Shown here piece by piece: positions 12,401 to 27,400 of a stretch of 64,000 nucleotides of DNA; the first letter of the stretch is position 1, and each line of letters opens with the position of its first letter. The position numbers and the translations under genes were made by a program. The notes beneath the pieces were generated by a model. It was given only the letters and a program-made list of their open reading frames with translations, made no database searches and had not been told where the DNA came from. This DNA is from Hippopus hippopus (lineage: Eukaryota; Mollusca; Bivalvia; Cardiida; Cardiidae), in the NCBI GenBank assembly GCA_946811185.2, contig OX328101.1, positions 35,262,122 through 35,326,121 of the forward strand, written 5' to 3'.

Positions 12401-15400
12401 TTGTGTAAAAAATGTAATTTGCAACATGCCCCCCACCCCCTGAACTAGTACTGATTTTTTCAGCGACCATTTCATTAAGTGACCATTTTTTTTATTGTTC
12501 CTAGCATGGTCATTTAATACAAGACTGACTGTATTGTATAAATGACCAAAGCTGACAAACTATGGAAAATCTTATCAAAAGATCTTTAGTTATATTTATT
12601 CTGTAGCAAAGGATAGAAAATAATGTGTATTGAGTGCAGCTGAGCAAAGGTCGCCTACACAAACTAGTAGATCAAAATAAGAAGGGCGTCAAAACTGATG
12701 AGCATCAAAACACATGATCGGACGATAATGTATCTGACAACAAACATCACCAATATTTTTTGTAGTCTGAGAAAAAACTTTAAAAAACAACTAGATTTGT
12801 CAGAGGTTTCTTTTTTTAACATTATTTTCATTGAAATCTAGCAGTTTCATGTATTAACTGCTGTTTAATGTATACATGTATTTGTTATCTTTGTGCATTA
12901 CACATAATGGTGAAACATGCCTTTTTAACCCAGATGCTTCATACATGGTGCAGACAAAAACACTCAAAGTGAGTTGTCAATGAAAATTACATCATTAAGT
13001 TTTGTTGCTCAGACCATTCTTTTAACAAATGTTCTCAGATAATGCACATCTTTTTTACATATGTAATGCTCAAAATGTTACATAATCTTGTCAGGCTGTA
13101 TTCTTTTCATTAATGCACCATGATAACCACTCATCATTATGTTTCTGATAGACTGAAACATATCTATAATCACATCTTGCAACATCTGGTTTCAAAATCC
13201 TGGTGAGAACCTTGGTTTTATGAAGCTGTGTGCTTGCCAATGTTTGTAAAAAATAATTTTTGCTGCCGTTGTGTATCATGTTACATCATAAGAGTTTATG
13301 AAACATTCCTACTTTCAAACTTACAGCTACATGTAGCTTATTTTGAAAAAAAATAAAAGGTAGGACATAAATGCTAATTATCAAATTCTGCAACACATAA
13401 ATGTCATTTATGTATCAAGTTACACAATAATGATTTCAATTTCTGAACTCCATATTGTTCTTTTATAAAATGCATAACAAGATTATTTTAGATAGATTGG
13501 GTGAAAAAGTAAAATGATGCTTGTTATATTTCCACAACAGGTTTTTTTACTAGATTTTTCCACAAGTTTTCCACAATGCATATTGTTATTGTGTTACATC
13601 ACAATATTGTAAAAGCAGTTACTTCTTTATAACCTTTGACTGAATGAAGATTTTTCTTTTTCTATTTAAAGACCTTTAGGATTTGGTACAAGAATGATGA
13701 TGGCATAAAGAAATGCTTTGGAAAAAAATCTTGATTTCTTCTAAATTCTATGACAATAGGTGGTTTATGATGTAACCAGAAAGTGCTGAATGCAATTTCT
13801 AGCTTCATTTAGCCTAAATATCTCAGCAAATAGGACAGTGTAAATTCTAGATCAGACTGCACATTCTATGCAGACTGATCTTGATCTACACTGGCCACTA
13901 AAGTAACTATAGTCAGGAAAGGCAATGTAAAGGACGAAAAAATCCAGATTTACTAAACCTTGACAGGAATATCCCTTCCAGCAAGAACATTTGGCATTTG
14001 GAACAATGCCATACTCCATTTTAAAGACTCTTCTCTCTTCAGTCCATCTATGGTGATAACTTTATCTTCACTACCTGTCATGGTCACTTCAAGGTTATTG
14101 GACGGCATGACCTTCACTTTGCTTCTAGGTAAAACTGGTGTGCTACCAGCATTTAGTTCAACAGTGACATCACAATTTACTCCACAGGTAAGTTTTTCTA
14201 CAGGTAAGTTGAGAAAATAAGTAAAAACACACAGTGTAGATGTAAAACTAAATAAATGATAAATACCGTAACACCACCCTATCCATTCCTAGTGTTACTT
14301 TAGATAAGTTATTTCAAACTGGGCTTTCAATGAATAAAATGTTATCAAAGACATCATTACAAGCTATCAAATACAGTTTTTTTTTTCCCAAATACATTCA
14401 TCATTCTTAAGACTGAACAGTCTGATTTAAGGTCAACATTATAAATCATAATAATCTGTAAGATAATTTGAAAGAAAAGCCTCAAATTTATTCCTCCTTT
14501 TCTTCCTTAAAGTTTCATTTTCTTTTCTTCATAGTCTTTGGGGGTAGCTGTATTAGAAACCAGACAGTAGACCTGCTAAAGTATTCCTGACCTGCAATAA
14601 ATTTTGACTGTGAATTTCCAAGACCTACCTCCCCATGTACTTAACCCTTTCCCACACAACAACATTTTAGTCTTACAGAAACCCAAAGCACTTGCAGACA
14701 ATAAATTAAATTTGGCTCAAATTATAGGGTTGTCTTTGATAAGAGAGAAAACATTTTCGGAAAAGGAGAAAATGCTGGTTACTAGTAAAACATGAAAACC
14801 TGTTGGGTCAAGAAACAGTTCAAATTAATCATGTATTCAAATTAGGAAAAAAAAAATATTTACTCAAACTTGCCTGAAAAGTATGTGTTTTTTTTTTCCT
14901 GAGAAAAATAAAGTAGTGTAGAAGCTGTTCTATTTACTCTTGTAATTACTTACAACTACCAATGCATTTTTAACTATAAAAAAAAATATTGATGACATTG
15001 AAGAACCCACTGCCACACAATCTCAACATAAAACAATACCGAGGAAGAGGCCTTTTGAAAACCATTATTTGAAATTAAGAAATTGCTGGTAGTCTGTATT
15101 TTCCTCTTTTCCCAAAATGTTTTCTCCACTATCAAAAGCATATCCAATTATTTGAGGAAATCTACTTTGCTGTTGCAAGTGCTATTAATTTGGATATGTC
15201 TAAAATTTAGTTACATGTATTTGGTAAAGAGTTATGGGTAAGTGTATACACCTTTGAAGTCTTTACTAGAAAATAAAATTTTAGATTTATAGCAAAAGCA
15301 TTACAGGATTACAAACAACTTGGGATAGGTAAAAAGATTTGTATTCCAGAGGGTAGGAAAGAAATTTCTTCTATTCCTACACTGGTTTAAGAAGCCTTCT

Positions 15401-18400
15401 TCCTTATTGTTGTACAAACACAGAATCACCAGCAAGAGATTTAAAGAACACTAAAGGTAGAATGATAATTTTCAAACATTTGAATAATATGACAGCTTAT
15501 TCCTGGTTCTTCAATCCTTCACCAAGTAATTATGTAGTCTAATAAACCTGTGGACAATGGCCTTTAAAAACATTGTGAGAAAAGGAGAAAATACTTCTTT
15601 CCTAGTAAAGGATTAAATATCTTAATTTTCTTGCTTTAACTGCTGTATTTTCACACAAAATCGAACATGACATTTCTGTCACAAAGGATAAATAGGCCTT
15701 ACCTGGCTTTATTTCAATGTACGATTCATGGCTGCTCACAGACAACCTGAGATCAGAATTAAGTTCTTTAATAAAATCTAGTTTGCCAACTTGGATCCAA
15801 ACTTGACCTGGCTTGTAAAATCCTGCCACCATTGACTGAAATATAGAATTATTACCTCTTCACTTATTCTAAAGTTACAGTTTACAAAATATCACACTAG
15901 TTCTTAACTATAATGAAACTGGAACTGTTCAGAGGCCAACCAAAATCCCCAAACAGCCACCTTGTCGCTGGATCAGGAAAAAATCAGAATGGCAATAACT
16001 CCTGTAGTAGTTGTTTAACCCTTACCATGCAATCCTGAGTTTTAATGACCCTGAGTAAGGAGGTCTTTAAAAACATTGAGGGACAAGGAGAAAATACTGG
16101 AAACCAGAATTTTGGCCTTTTCCCACAATGTTTTCTACCCCTTCACAGAAAGTTTCATCATTTGAGCCGTATTTAATATGTCATCAGCAAATGCTTTGAA
16201 TTTGGACAAGTCTAAAATTTTGCTGTGTGGTAGTGGGTTAATCATAATGAAAACTGCAGGTGCATAAATTTCCCTATGTAGGAAGTCTTGCATTAAATTT
16301 CAGCCAAAATGTTGAAAATTCAAGGAGAAGAGTACACAAATTCAAAATGCACCCACCTTAATCCTTTACCACACAATCCCGAGTTTAAAATACTCCCTAT
16401 AGTCTACTGGCATATGCCTACAAATTGGGTGAAATGTCACTTCTTGATCACAGACAAAAGCGGTACCTGCCTGTTGCCATGGCATAAAAACTCTGGTCTT
16501 GTGATTAAATGATTCTGGCAGACAAATTGAAAGGCATCTCAAAAGTCAGGTATTGACAGGCTTTTTCAAAAGGGATAATACTATATTACATACTTTCCTT
16601 TTACTGGTATATGTAACTTGTTGTCTGCTTCAGTTGGTTATACGAAAAGTGCAGAACCAGAACAGACAGGATAAACTATGCAGTGTAACCTTAAATCTTC
16701 ATTGCCCACTGATACACTACAACAAAAACTCTCTTTTTAATGAAACCATATTTCAAGCTCTGGTAAAAATATACAAGTTTTATCACTCCCTTGTTTTCAG
16801 TGTAATATACCCATCACAAATTTTCTTATCTTATACACGTTTGATATCACAATTGTTTGACATCATTTTTGACGTCATTTTGTACGTCATTTGACATCAT
16901 TTTTCACAGCAGCAAATGAGATTATTATGGATATTACCGCAGGTCCATCTACAGATGGTTTTGCATCTTCTGATCTATAATTTGTAAAATACTGTTATGT
17001 GATAAAAAGAATCTGACATTCTTTGGCGTTTGAGATCAATTTTATTAAACTTGTCAAGAAAAAATGTTATTAAGCTTGCCAAAGGCTCACTTAATAACAT
17101 TTTTCTAGACTCATTTAATATATATGGAATATTTCAACAGTCTGCATTTCTGCATGGTCAGATCATGTCGAGTTGCGGGTGTAAAGAGGTGCGTATCGTA
17201 TGAGACCGAAGGTCGAATCCGATATTCACCTCTTTATACACGCAACGAGACATGATCCGACCTCACAGAAATGCAGACTATTGTAATATTCCTTTTATTA
17301 TATACCTAACCACAATAACTATAGAAAAACATCACAAAATCAATACAAATAACTAAAAATTCAGAGAACTACATTTCATTGTACATATATGTACGATATT
17401 TATGAATGGCGGATGAATGTACGTTGATAACTGTAAGTCTGCATAGATCAGTATGCATTTAAAAATGGCGGCTGCTACCCCCGAGCTGCTAAAAGAAAAA
17501 AGACAACAACTGTGGCTTAAAAATTATTTGTTAAACACTGAAAATGGATTCAGTGGTAGTTATTCAATGTCACTGTCAAGAACAGTATATTTCTCTTCGT
17601 TTTAAAGCGGGAGGCAAGTCAAACTTGTGACTATGAATCACGATTCTTAAGTTCACGAGTGTATCACACAGTAGCATATATACAGAAATACCCTTTCAAA
17701 ACAACACATGTTTATGTAATGGGCACTGATATCGGATAAAATCAAGATCTGCATAGAAACAATTTTTGAAAAAAGTAGATGACAAATAATGGATGAAATA
17801 GCTATAATTACACTAAAAATGGGGTTTTCGTGCATCGTCATGCTGGCCGAGTGTGTTTGGTATTTGGTGAAAAGACCCAAACGTCAATACACAGACGTTA
17901 TGTAGTCTGTGTACACGACTATGCTCTACACATGGTACTAGGGTGATACGGAAAAGTTTTCTGTCGAGTTGTATTGGCGCGTAAGATAAGGCCCGTATTT
18001 TACTCAGATCACAGACAGGTATATAATAAAACATTATCTCAAACAACAACTCATATATCAGATCCTATACATCTATTACAGTAAATTGCAGTTAAAGAGT
18101 TAAATGAACAGTACAAATAGATGTATGACTTTTTATGAAAAAAAAAAAAAAAAGAGCAAATGTCAGAAGCAGTGACTTCTTTTTCTACCTTGTTTTCTTC
18201 CCTGCAGAAATAGGAATTTTTTTGTTTCCTTCAGTTTTTTGTTATGTGTGTAGTTTGTAATAGTTTTAAAAGGGTCCTGCAATGCCCCAAGCAACAATGG
18301 GTTTATTCTTTACCAGATGACAAAAGTGTAGACCAGTCCACATTTAATGCAGTTCGTCTACGAATGGACATAAAACACTGTTAAGCAAAGAAGAAACAAT

Positions 18401-21400
18401 TGGTCACCAGTATTTTCTCCTTTTTGCACAATGTTTTTGAAAGACCTCTTTTTCAGGGTTATCAAAACTCTTGATTGTCTGGCAAAAGGTTGAAAGTATA
18501 GAATAAGAATACCTCACAATCCAGTGTTACTGTATTTTCACCTTGTTTCAGGACAATGTCTGACACTGACACATATTGCGACATTGTATCTTTAACAATC
18601 TTTTCCTCAGTAGGTACAATCATCCCTCCAGAACTATCGTTACGTTTAAGGACCTCATGAGAGTTTACACATGTAATCCCCGAGGCTATATTCCCTTCAA
18701 AATGTTCTCGTAGATTAATTATGACTTGCTCCTTTGAACTGCTTGATGAGAAATTCATGACTCGTTTGTTATCCAGACTAGAATTACTTGTTTGGCGAGA
18801 CAGTGGAGTTTTTATATGTTCCAGTTGTGGGTTCAAGACCTCCGATGGTAGTAAATCAGTAGGTACACAGACTGGTAGAGTCACAGACACAGAATTACAC
18901 GGTATATCACAGAGAGAGTTGTTGATAACTGTCAAATTAATTTGGAATGATTGATCAATGGTGACTTCCTGTACACTGAATTCTATCCTATCTATCTTAA
19001 AAAGTGGAGAAGCTTTCAACAACAGTGAACTTTCTGAAATAGATAAAAAAAAAAAAATGAAAACTTATTCAAGATGTGTCACAGCTGACCATTTTCAACA
19101 ATAAGGTGACAAACAAACCTTTTACAATATGTTCTCTTATATATGAACCATGCTCTGGCAAAAGGGGGCTTAATGCGTTTCCGTGATCCATGGAACAAAG
19201 TAAGCTATCACATACTTATGGATCCATAATATCCAGTTTTTGTAACAAACGACTAAATCATGAGGTAGATTGGTCCTTGGACATACAGAAAATTGACCCA
19301 TAGCGAAAAGTTTCGGCCCAGGTCAGCCTGCGCGGATTGGGCAGGCTGACCTGGGTCGATACTTTTGGCAGATGCATAAGGCCCCCTTTTCACAGAGTGT
19401 GGCTCATATATATTTACATATTAATGAGCCGTGCTTTGCGAAAAGGGGGTTTAATGCATCTGCATAAAACCTGTGTCCACTATTTTTGCTTTTGGTAAAT
19501 TTTCTGCATGTCCTAGGACCATTCTACTTTGGGTTTCAACTGGTTGTTAAATAAAATGGATTTTATGAATCCATAATTATGTGATGACTTGCTTGATATA
19601 ATGCTAAACATAGATGGATTAAACCCCCTTTTGCCAGAGCATGGCTCAAAATTATACATTAAACCTTCGTTCCTGTTGATTAGTTTTCATATTTTTCAAG
19701 TTGTTGTTACCATATGAGCCATGCTCTGGCAAAAGGGGGCTTAATGCATCGCCGTAATCTGTCATACCAAGCAAGTCATCATTTAATAATGGATTCTTCA
19801 AATACATCTCGCCTAACAACCAATGGAATTATGGGAAAGAGAGGTCCTTGGACATACAGAAATTTGACCAATAGCGAAAAGTTTCGGTCCAGGTCAGCCT
19901 GCGCGGATTGGGCAGGCTGACCTGGGTCGATACTTTTCGAAGATGCATTAACTCCCTTTTCATAGAGCATGGCTCATATATTTTTCTCTAATGACTTACT
20001 CATTGTACATGTCTGTTTAACTCTTAACGAGAAGACAAGATCTCTGTTTGTTTGTTTGTTTGTTTTTTACCAATGTTATCAAAATAATTTCAATCATATC
20101 ACAGGAGACAGCACACCCATCCATGCATTCTTGGAGTTTTCTTTAATAGCACTTTCACCAACTATCTTTCCAAACTGCTGGCTGGTTGCTGGAATAGCCG
20201 AGATTCTGCCTCACATACCTGCATTACCAGCTCTACAACTTATTTAGCTACCTAATCTGCCAAAGCATAAGACTTGTGAAATACTGAAAGTATTTGCAAA
20301 CACAAATAAAATATGCTTTAAATGATGGTATATGATTTTGAAAGGGAAAGAAAACATTTAATACTTGTGTCCAGCATTTCTCCTTTCTAAAATGTTTTTG
20401 AAAGTCTTCTTTATTAGCTTTATAAAAACAAGACTGTATCATGCTCTATCAAAGAAATGTTTGATGCTTCTGAAAAACCTACCAATCTATGTCAGCCCGC
20501 ACAGTCCATACAGGCTGACATGGGTCAAAATCTTATCCTTATTTGTAAATTTTCTGCATGTAAAAAGACATTTTCTGCCTCAAGTTTCAGCCTGTTGGAA
20601 GACTAAATGATGTTCTGGATCAATAATTATATGATTCCTTGGTGTAATGCATCACAGAAATTCAATAAACTCCCTTTTCCAACAGCACCGCTCAGATGTT
20701 TTGTGGTGTATTAAGAACAAAAATGGGCCATTGCTTTAACTCCACATCCTACCTTCCAAACTTTCTGCCATCTCCAAGGCTGTAGTCATGTGATGTATTC
20801 TGTCTCTACTGTGTAAAAAAGAACTACTGCCAACCTGACAAGCTGTCTTTATATATCTACAGTCATTGGTTAAGAATTTTTTGAACACTGAAACCTTTAG
20901 AGGGACTATCAATCAGATAGCAAAAATGCAAAATGAAAGTAAATTTTCAAAATCAACAAAACAATTTACTTTGTTTTGATGACAGGTATCATGAGACGAG
21001 TATGTGTAAGACTTAGGTTGGGAAGCATGGTGAATGTGTTGTTTTTACACAAATTCCAATCACCTTTTCTATAAAATTAGTAACAGTGTAAATCTACTTT
21101 AAGAATACTCATGTGATTTTTCAGGCATGTGTAAACAAAATCATAAAAAACACCTCATGAATTTCATCAAAGAAATCTCTTAAGGCAGAAAACGCTACTT
21201 AACGACGATATCATGTGAACCTCCATGCACAAGTGTCTAGATTCCATAAAACACTGAATGCCTAAATGTCACCCTACACCTGTCCAAACAACAGACATCG
21301 GCAGCTATGTTCATATAAACAGGTTGTGTAAAAGACTGGTAAAGCTACTTGATTTAATCAAGCCCCTATAAATAGACCTAGGTACAACTACACATATACA

Positions 21401-24400
21401 TAGGCAGAGTTCATTCTAGAGCGCACACTTGCACCACTGGCGCATATTTTTCATTTTTGGCACACGAAAAATATTACCCCGGGGCCAACCCGGTGCACAT
21501 TTTTCATAAGGTGTTAATTTAAGAATGAGAATTCGTTCTCAAGTTCACACTAATCGAAGAATCAACTGCAGCTAACATATGACCGGTGAATTGTTACGAG
21601 GGCCCTTATTGGTTATTTCTGGGGGTGTGTCACCTGTATCATCCAATCAAAAAAAGCATACCATACTTGAAAACCTAGTAAAACTCCATGTTGCTTCCAT
21701 CATACAGCAGACATCTCAGCCGCTATTTTTTGCATTTTTGGGCCCAAATAACCAAAGAAATAATGTCAAGATAACACTGACAACCAATTTGTTCTAGTTA
21801 TAAGGAAGACGTTGCTGGGAGCAAAACCAGTGACAGGTAGAAATTTATCTATAATTCAGCGAGTATACTAGAGATAATTTCATTGTCATGAACTCAAACA
21901 GTTCTAGCTAAACACAAAATATGCAGTATTTTGTGCTCTAAGCACAAAAGATACTGTAGATATGTTGACTGAAGCTTACACAATTTCTCACATGCACATG
22001 CCTGAGGCATTTAGAGGGAAAAGGACATCAGGGCAGTAATGGAAGAAATATTAACTTTTGGTTGCAAGGATAAAGTCAAAATCCATTGATTAAGGTACAT
22101 GTAGTTATCTCTTGGCCCCATAAATTTCTCTAATGGCCCCTACTTTTTCTGATGAGGGGGCTGGTCGGCCCCATAGATTTGATTTCAAGAATGAACCCTG
22201 CATAGGTAGGACAAGTATTTGTTAAATCACCTATGCACGAATAAAACCAAATTCCTCAACATTAAATGTTTCAGCCATTAGCTAATCCAGTATATCAATT
22301 TGGCTAAATAATACAAATCTGTTTTCAGTGATTAAATAAAGAAAAGTTGTATTTTTTATCCAACCAACCATAGGCTCCCAAGCCCACAATTCAATAAATT
22401 AAAGGATACTTTTGATAATCTGACACCTGATATTGACAGGTAGCAAGTTCAAGTCTCGTCATATCTCTCAGAGTTTTCCAGCCTTCCTGATGGTAGCTTG
22501 TCATTGCATCCACAAGAAAATTCTCAGCCTTCTGTGGCTCTCCTAGCTTCCTGTTTGTAAAAAAAGAAAAAAAAAACCTTACTCTGACAGAGGTCAAAAT
22601 AAGTTTTGTTGGTATCAGTGTAAAACCATATTTTCTTTGCTTAAAATAGGTTGTCCACCTGCAATGAAATAAAATTTAAATTTCTTTGTCAATAAAGGAA
22701 ATATTTAGTCTTGTTCATGAACAAAATAAATGGTGTCCATGGTTGTATTCGTAAAAACTACCTGAGGAAAAAAATGGACAACATGGAATTTTGCCACCCC
22801 TATATGAATGAATGTGGTACGTCATCTTCATACCACTCATAAAGGCAATTGAAAAGGGGGCATAACTGTGTCAAAATATTTTAAAGAGTTACCTGCCCTG
22901 CTTCTGCTGATTACCCTTTTCTTTACTTTCAACTACCAAAATTTTGAACTGAATATTGTAAGTAATGACAGTGATACTGGGAATGTCAAAGATTTGCACA
23001 CACACACACACACACACCCACACACACACCCACACCCACACACCCACAAAACAACAACAACAGGGCCATGACAGTTATCTCAATGTTTTATTCAAATTCA
23101 GTGGAAAAACATTAACTTTATCACTCATAAATCTTAATTGATACCTTTGGCCACATTTTTGTTTACTGCCTAATATTACACAATCTTGAGCCAAAAAGTC
23201 TTTAAGCTAGAGGAAACAATTAACTCCCAGTGTTATAATTACAAGTTTAATTTTGTGAACAGTGTGGGTCTGCCTCCTATGAGTAATCTAGTTTTTCCCC
23301 TCAGTGTTTTCCAACAAAAGGTCTACTGCATAACAACCAACTGAGTATAGTAATGTGGCGTGTAACTTTCTGTAGCTTAATGCTATAAAAACAAACAGTA
23401 TTAACAAGCGTGTCAAAAACCTTTCAGGTAGTCTGTCAAACCTACATGTAAAATTCTGCCAGATTCTTCCCAATCATTCTAGCAGAGCGAAACCTTCCAA
23501 TATGTTTAAATGTTCCCATTGCTAGCTCTGACTGCTCCTGTTCCATGAAAAATAATAGTCATTTGACCCTTTACAACACAACCCTGACAGAAAAGGTAAG
23601 CAGCATTTTCTTCTTTTCAAACAATGATTTCTACCATCTCAAAGGCAATTACTATCATTTCTGTTACATTTAAACTGCCATCCTCAAAAGCTTTCAATCT
23701 GGACAGGTCTAAAATTTAGTCACCTGGTAAAGAGTTAACAAGTTAAATTTCCTCTCACTGTTCTGTGTTGTACAAGTGCCAATATAAGAAAGCATAAAAC
23801 TCATCTACCTTTTACCAATCTATTATGAATTTTAAGGCCCCAAGTGGGTTAAACACTTCGAGGGATAACAATTTCTTAATAGAAACAATGGCTTCTATTT
23901 TCCTAAAAACTTTGTTGTCTGAGGGTAAACTCTTTATCTTATGACAAAATTTTGGACTTGGCCAAATTGAAACCCTATGCAGATGTAAGGTTAATCTTGC
24001 TCAAATGATAATTTCTGTCTATAATAGGGTAGAAAACACTGAGGGAAAAGGAGAAAATGCCGGTTACCAGTATTTTCTCCTTTTCCTATAATGCTTTCAA
24101 GAGCTATCTTCTTCAGGGTTGTTAAAACTGGGGATTGTGTTATCAAGGATTAAAGCTGTAAATCACAGGCTATACATTTTGATATGACAGAAAAAGATCA
24201 CTCCTAACCAGCTCTTCTACAATTCCAGTATAATTCTCATCACATTTTCTGTCTTTCTCTTGCACTGATGTAAGAAATTAGTCAACAAGATATTTGGCTA
24301 ACTTTATACTGTAGATTAAAAAGACAGCAAAGTAAGCCAGAGTTTCTTTATTCTGTTTGTTGGTATGGTGTTCAATGCTGTTTTCAACTTTATTGCAATT

Positions 24401-27400
24401 ACATCATGGTTGCCAGTGCACCTATCAATGCTTTGCTTGAGTTTCTTTTACCAGTCCTTGCGCAAAATTCTGCCAAAACCACTGACTGCTTTCCCATATA
24501 AATGTCGTCAAAGCATTGTTAAGCAGCGATTCTGCATTGTAACAGAAGTAGCATAAAAGTAAACAGTTTACCATATATACTTTCTGAAAAGCTTCCTTTG
24601 AGGACAAGGCATCCCTAAGTTTGTCTCTAGGTGAAATGTTGCCTTCACTGACATCTGTTTGATAGAAAAAAGTAAATCAGAGTCACAGATTTTGGTCTGC
24701 AAAAGGTGAAATTCTAAAATAGTGGGAGGTATTAATAATAATTGTCTGACTAGGCTTTTGAAAACAATGTGGGAGGGGAGCAATGGCTTATTACATGCAG
24801 TTGCTTCTTTTCCATCGATGCTTTTTCATCCTTTTTTCCCAAACAATTAAGTGTCATAATGACACCTGGAAGAAAGCTTCTAAAACAATGTGGAACTGGA
24901 GAAAATGCTGGTGACCAGCATTTCCTCACACCATTTTCTCCACTACTCAGAACTTTTCCTACATTTTCTAAGACAAATTCTACACTAAGAAAATTTCCAC
25001 CATTTAAACAACATTAATTTTATGTTTTTACCAAATGACAAATTTTGGACTCTTACAAATCAAAAGCATCCTCAAAATAACGAAAATTGAAAGAGATGCA
25101 AATGAATTGAAATTCTCTGATAGGACAAAAACATTGTGGGAAAAGGAGGAAATGACTGTAACCAGCAGACGCTGACATGGATCAGTCCTTTTTGCAGATG
25201 CATTTAACCCCCCATTCACAGAGTATGGCTCATTTGCAAATGACAAATGATTGTAATTTGTATCAGAAAGTGAAGAAAACATTTTCACGAAAGGAACAAA
25301 TTCTTGTTTTATCTTTTCCCACAATGTTTTTAAAGGATTTTTTTGAGGGTCAATGAAACTCAGGAATGTTTGGTAAAGGCTTAAATAATGTGTGAAAAAA
25401 GTCTCTAGGTCTACTTTCAGTTTGAACAGGTTCTCACAAAAAAGAATCTCAAGGAGCAAAAAAAGAATAAGTTTGACTCCTAGGGAAACTTCAAAATTAT
25501 TACCATCCTCATCCTTGTCAATCTCAGGTCCCATCCCAGATATAAGATCTAAAACCAGTGCTAGTTGTTCTGAGGTAGGCTTGGGCCCAGATCCTGGCAT
25601 CAGTCCACATAGATCTCCAAGATGATGTAGCTGAAATGGTCAGACGAGAAAATAATTTTGACCTTATACTCTTTACCATGATCTAACAACCTTGGGAAGA
25701 AGGCTTTTGAAACTTAATGGGAAAAGGAGAAAATACTACTAACCAGCAGGTTCTCCTTTTCCCTTTTTCCCACAACTCTTTCTATCTTTTTAGGGCACAA
25801 ATCTCATGACTTAATTAACATTTACCTTTTGTCTGCAACTTCTGTGAATTTGGACAAGTCTGGGGTTTTGTTGTCTGGTTAGAGATAGGATAATTGTGTC
25901 TTTCCATGTATGATCGAAATTTCTTTCATTGAGTCAAAAACAAGGGCTATATTTTCACGATAGGCAAAGCCACATGTGAAAATAATGCCTTTGCTTTTCA
26001 TGAGATGAAGGTAAATTTTAATCACTGGGACAAACAATTATCCTATTTCTTTTATGCTCTTCCCTGTCAAAAAAAGGATCAATAAGAATACTTATCATAT
26101 TCATCCATTTCATTTGCATATTTACATTATTCTTTATTCCCCTAAATTGAAAATACATACTTGTATAGTAATGTTGTATAATACCAAAAATAGACCTAAC
26201 TAACGAGGTTGGGAGAGTTGGTAACTGTCGAGCCTTGGCCAAGTTAGACAGTTTGGATACACCTAATACTATGAACATGTTACATTTATCTTTTAACGTC
26301 TGATTTGTACTTATGGCAGAAAAATGTGAAAAAATGTGCGTTATTTCAAGCAAAATAGATCTATTCAATTTAAATGTAGTCGGGTATGGACTAGCTGTAA
26401 TAATGATGAGATGATGATGATACTCTTTATTCCTCCTATGCAAAAGATTTACAAAGAACATAGTTTACAAACAAAACAAATGTGCATATAACAGAATAAC
26501 AAACAGATCACATGAACATAAAACATTCAAATAACAAATAAGAGAGAGAGATAGTTTTAACATGTCATGTACTTTTAACGTTGTTACTTGAGTTTGATGC
26601 ACAACCAGCCTCCTAGTGCAAGTTTTACTCAAACGAAAGGTAAAATCCTACAATTTGGGAATGGATGGATGGATGGATGGATGGATGGATAGCTAGCTAG
26701 CTGGCTGGCTGGCTGGATTGATTGATGGCTGGATGGATGGCTAGCTGGCTGGCTGGCAGGCTAGATTGATGGCTGGCTGGATTTATGGACAGATGGCTGG
26801 CTAGCTGGCCGGCTGGCTGGCTGGCTGGGATGGGATGGGATGGGAGGGACTGATGGATGGCTGGCTTGCTGGCTGGCTGGATGGATGGATGGGATGGGAG
26901 GGACTGATGGATGGATGGCTGGCTGGATTGATGGATGGATGGTTGGATGGATGGATTGATGGATGGATGGATGGATGGATGGATGGATGGGATGGGAGGG
27001 ATTGATGAATAAATTGATAGATGGATGGATGGATCATGTTTGACAGTCCACCATATGACTGTGTAAGATGGATGATTTACAGTTTCATCTGAACAAGATA
27101 AATTAGCATTGCATGTATAAGTTTGAGAGCATTTGCTCAAACATCACAATCACCCTGTACAGAATTATAGTGCTGATTTCAGTGGCCACGTACTGTATAA
27201 GTGGAAATTTTTGTGGCATGGGAATTTTTGTGATTTCAAGAATGTGAAATATTTGCAAACTTTTCTGTTCGTGTATTTTACTACAAGTATACCAACAAGT
27301 AACGAGTGTCTTGAATTCGCAAACATTTCCATGCGCAAAATGTCCATAATCGGTAATTCGCAAGTTTTTCGACACATGTATATATCCATGTATACAGTAT

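Larger units (their letters stand above)
9640..13950. other. TRAPPC10 intron without recognised genes
   Basis: AT-rich; small open frames only, none with splice-consistent or family-like sequence. It contains GCGACTTTTGTCCTA words near 10,430 and 10,500 and related CATTTCATTAAGTGACC words near 12,470 that look like remnants of one dispersed repeat. A missing small TRAPPC10 exon could be here. Confidence 0.5.

Noticed and set aside
13960..14220. Plus-strand 86-codon ORF
   Set aside because: Shadow of TRAPPC10 exon O on the opposite strand.
18721..18954. Plus-strand 77-codon ORF
   Set aside because: Shadow of TRAPPC10 exon M.
25392..25625. Plus-strand ORF with Lys/Arg/Ser composition
   Set aside because: Antisense to TRAPPC10 exon H.
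26018..26461. 147-codon minus-strand ORF
   Set aside because: It starts within a LINE-like 3' tail and runs into flanking intron; no recognisable domain or splice sites. Probably chance.
26697..27140. Long minus-strand frames with His-Pro-Ser-Ile and Ala-Ser-Gln-Pro repeats
   Set aside because: They are translations of the GGAT/GGCT microsatellite in overlapping frames, with no splice context.
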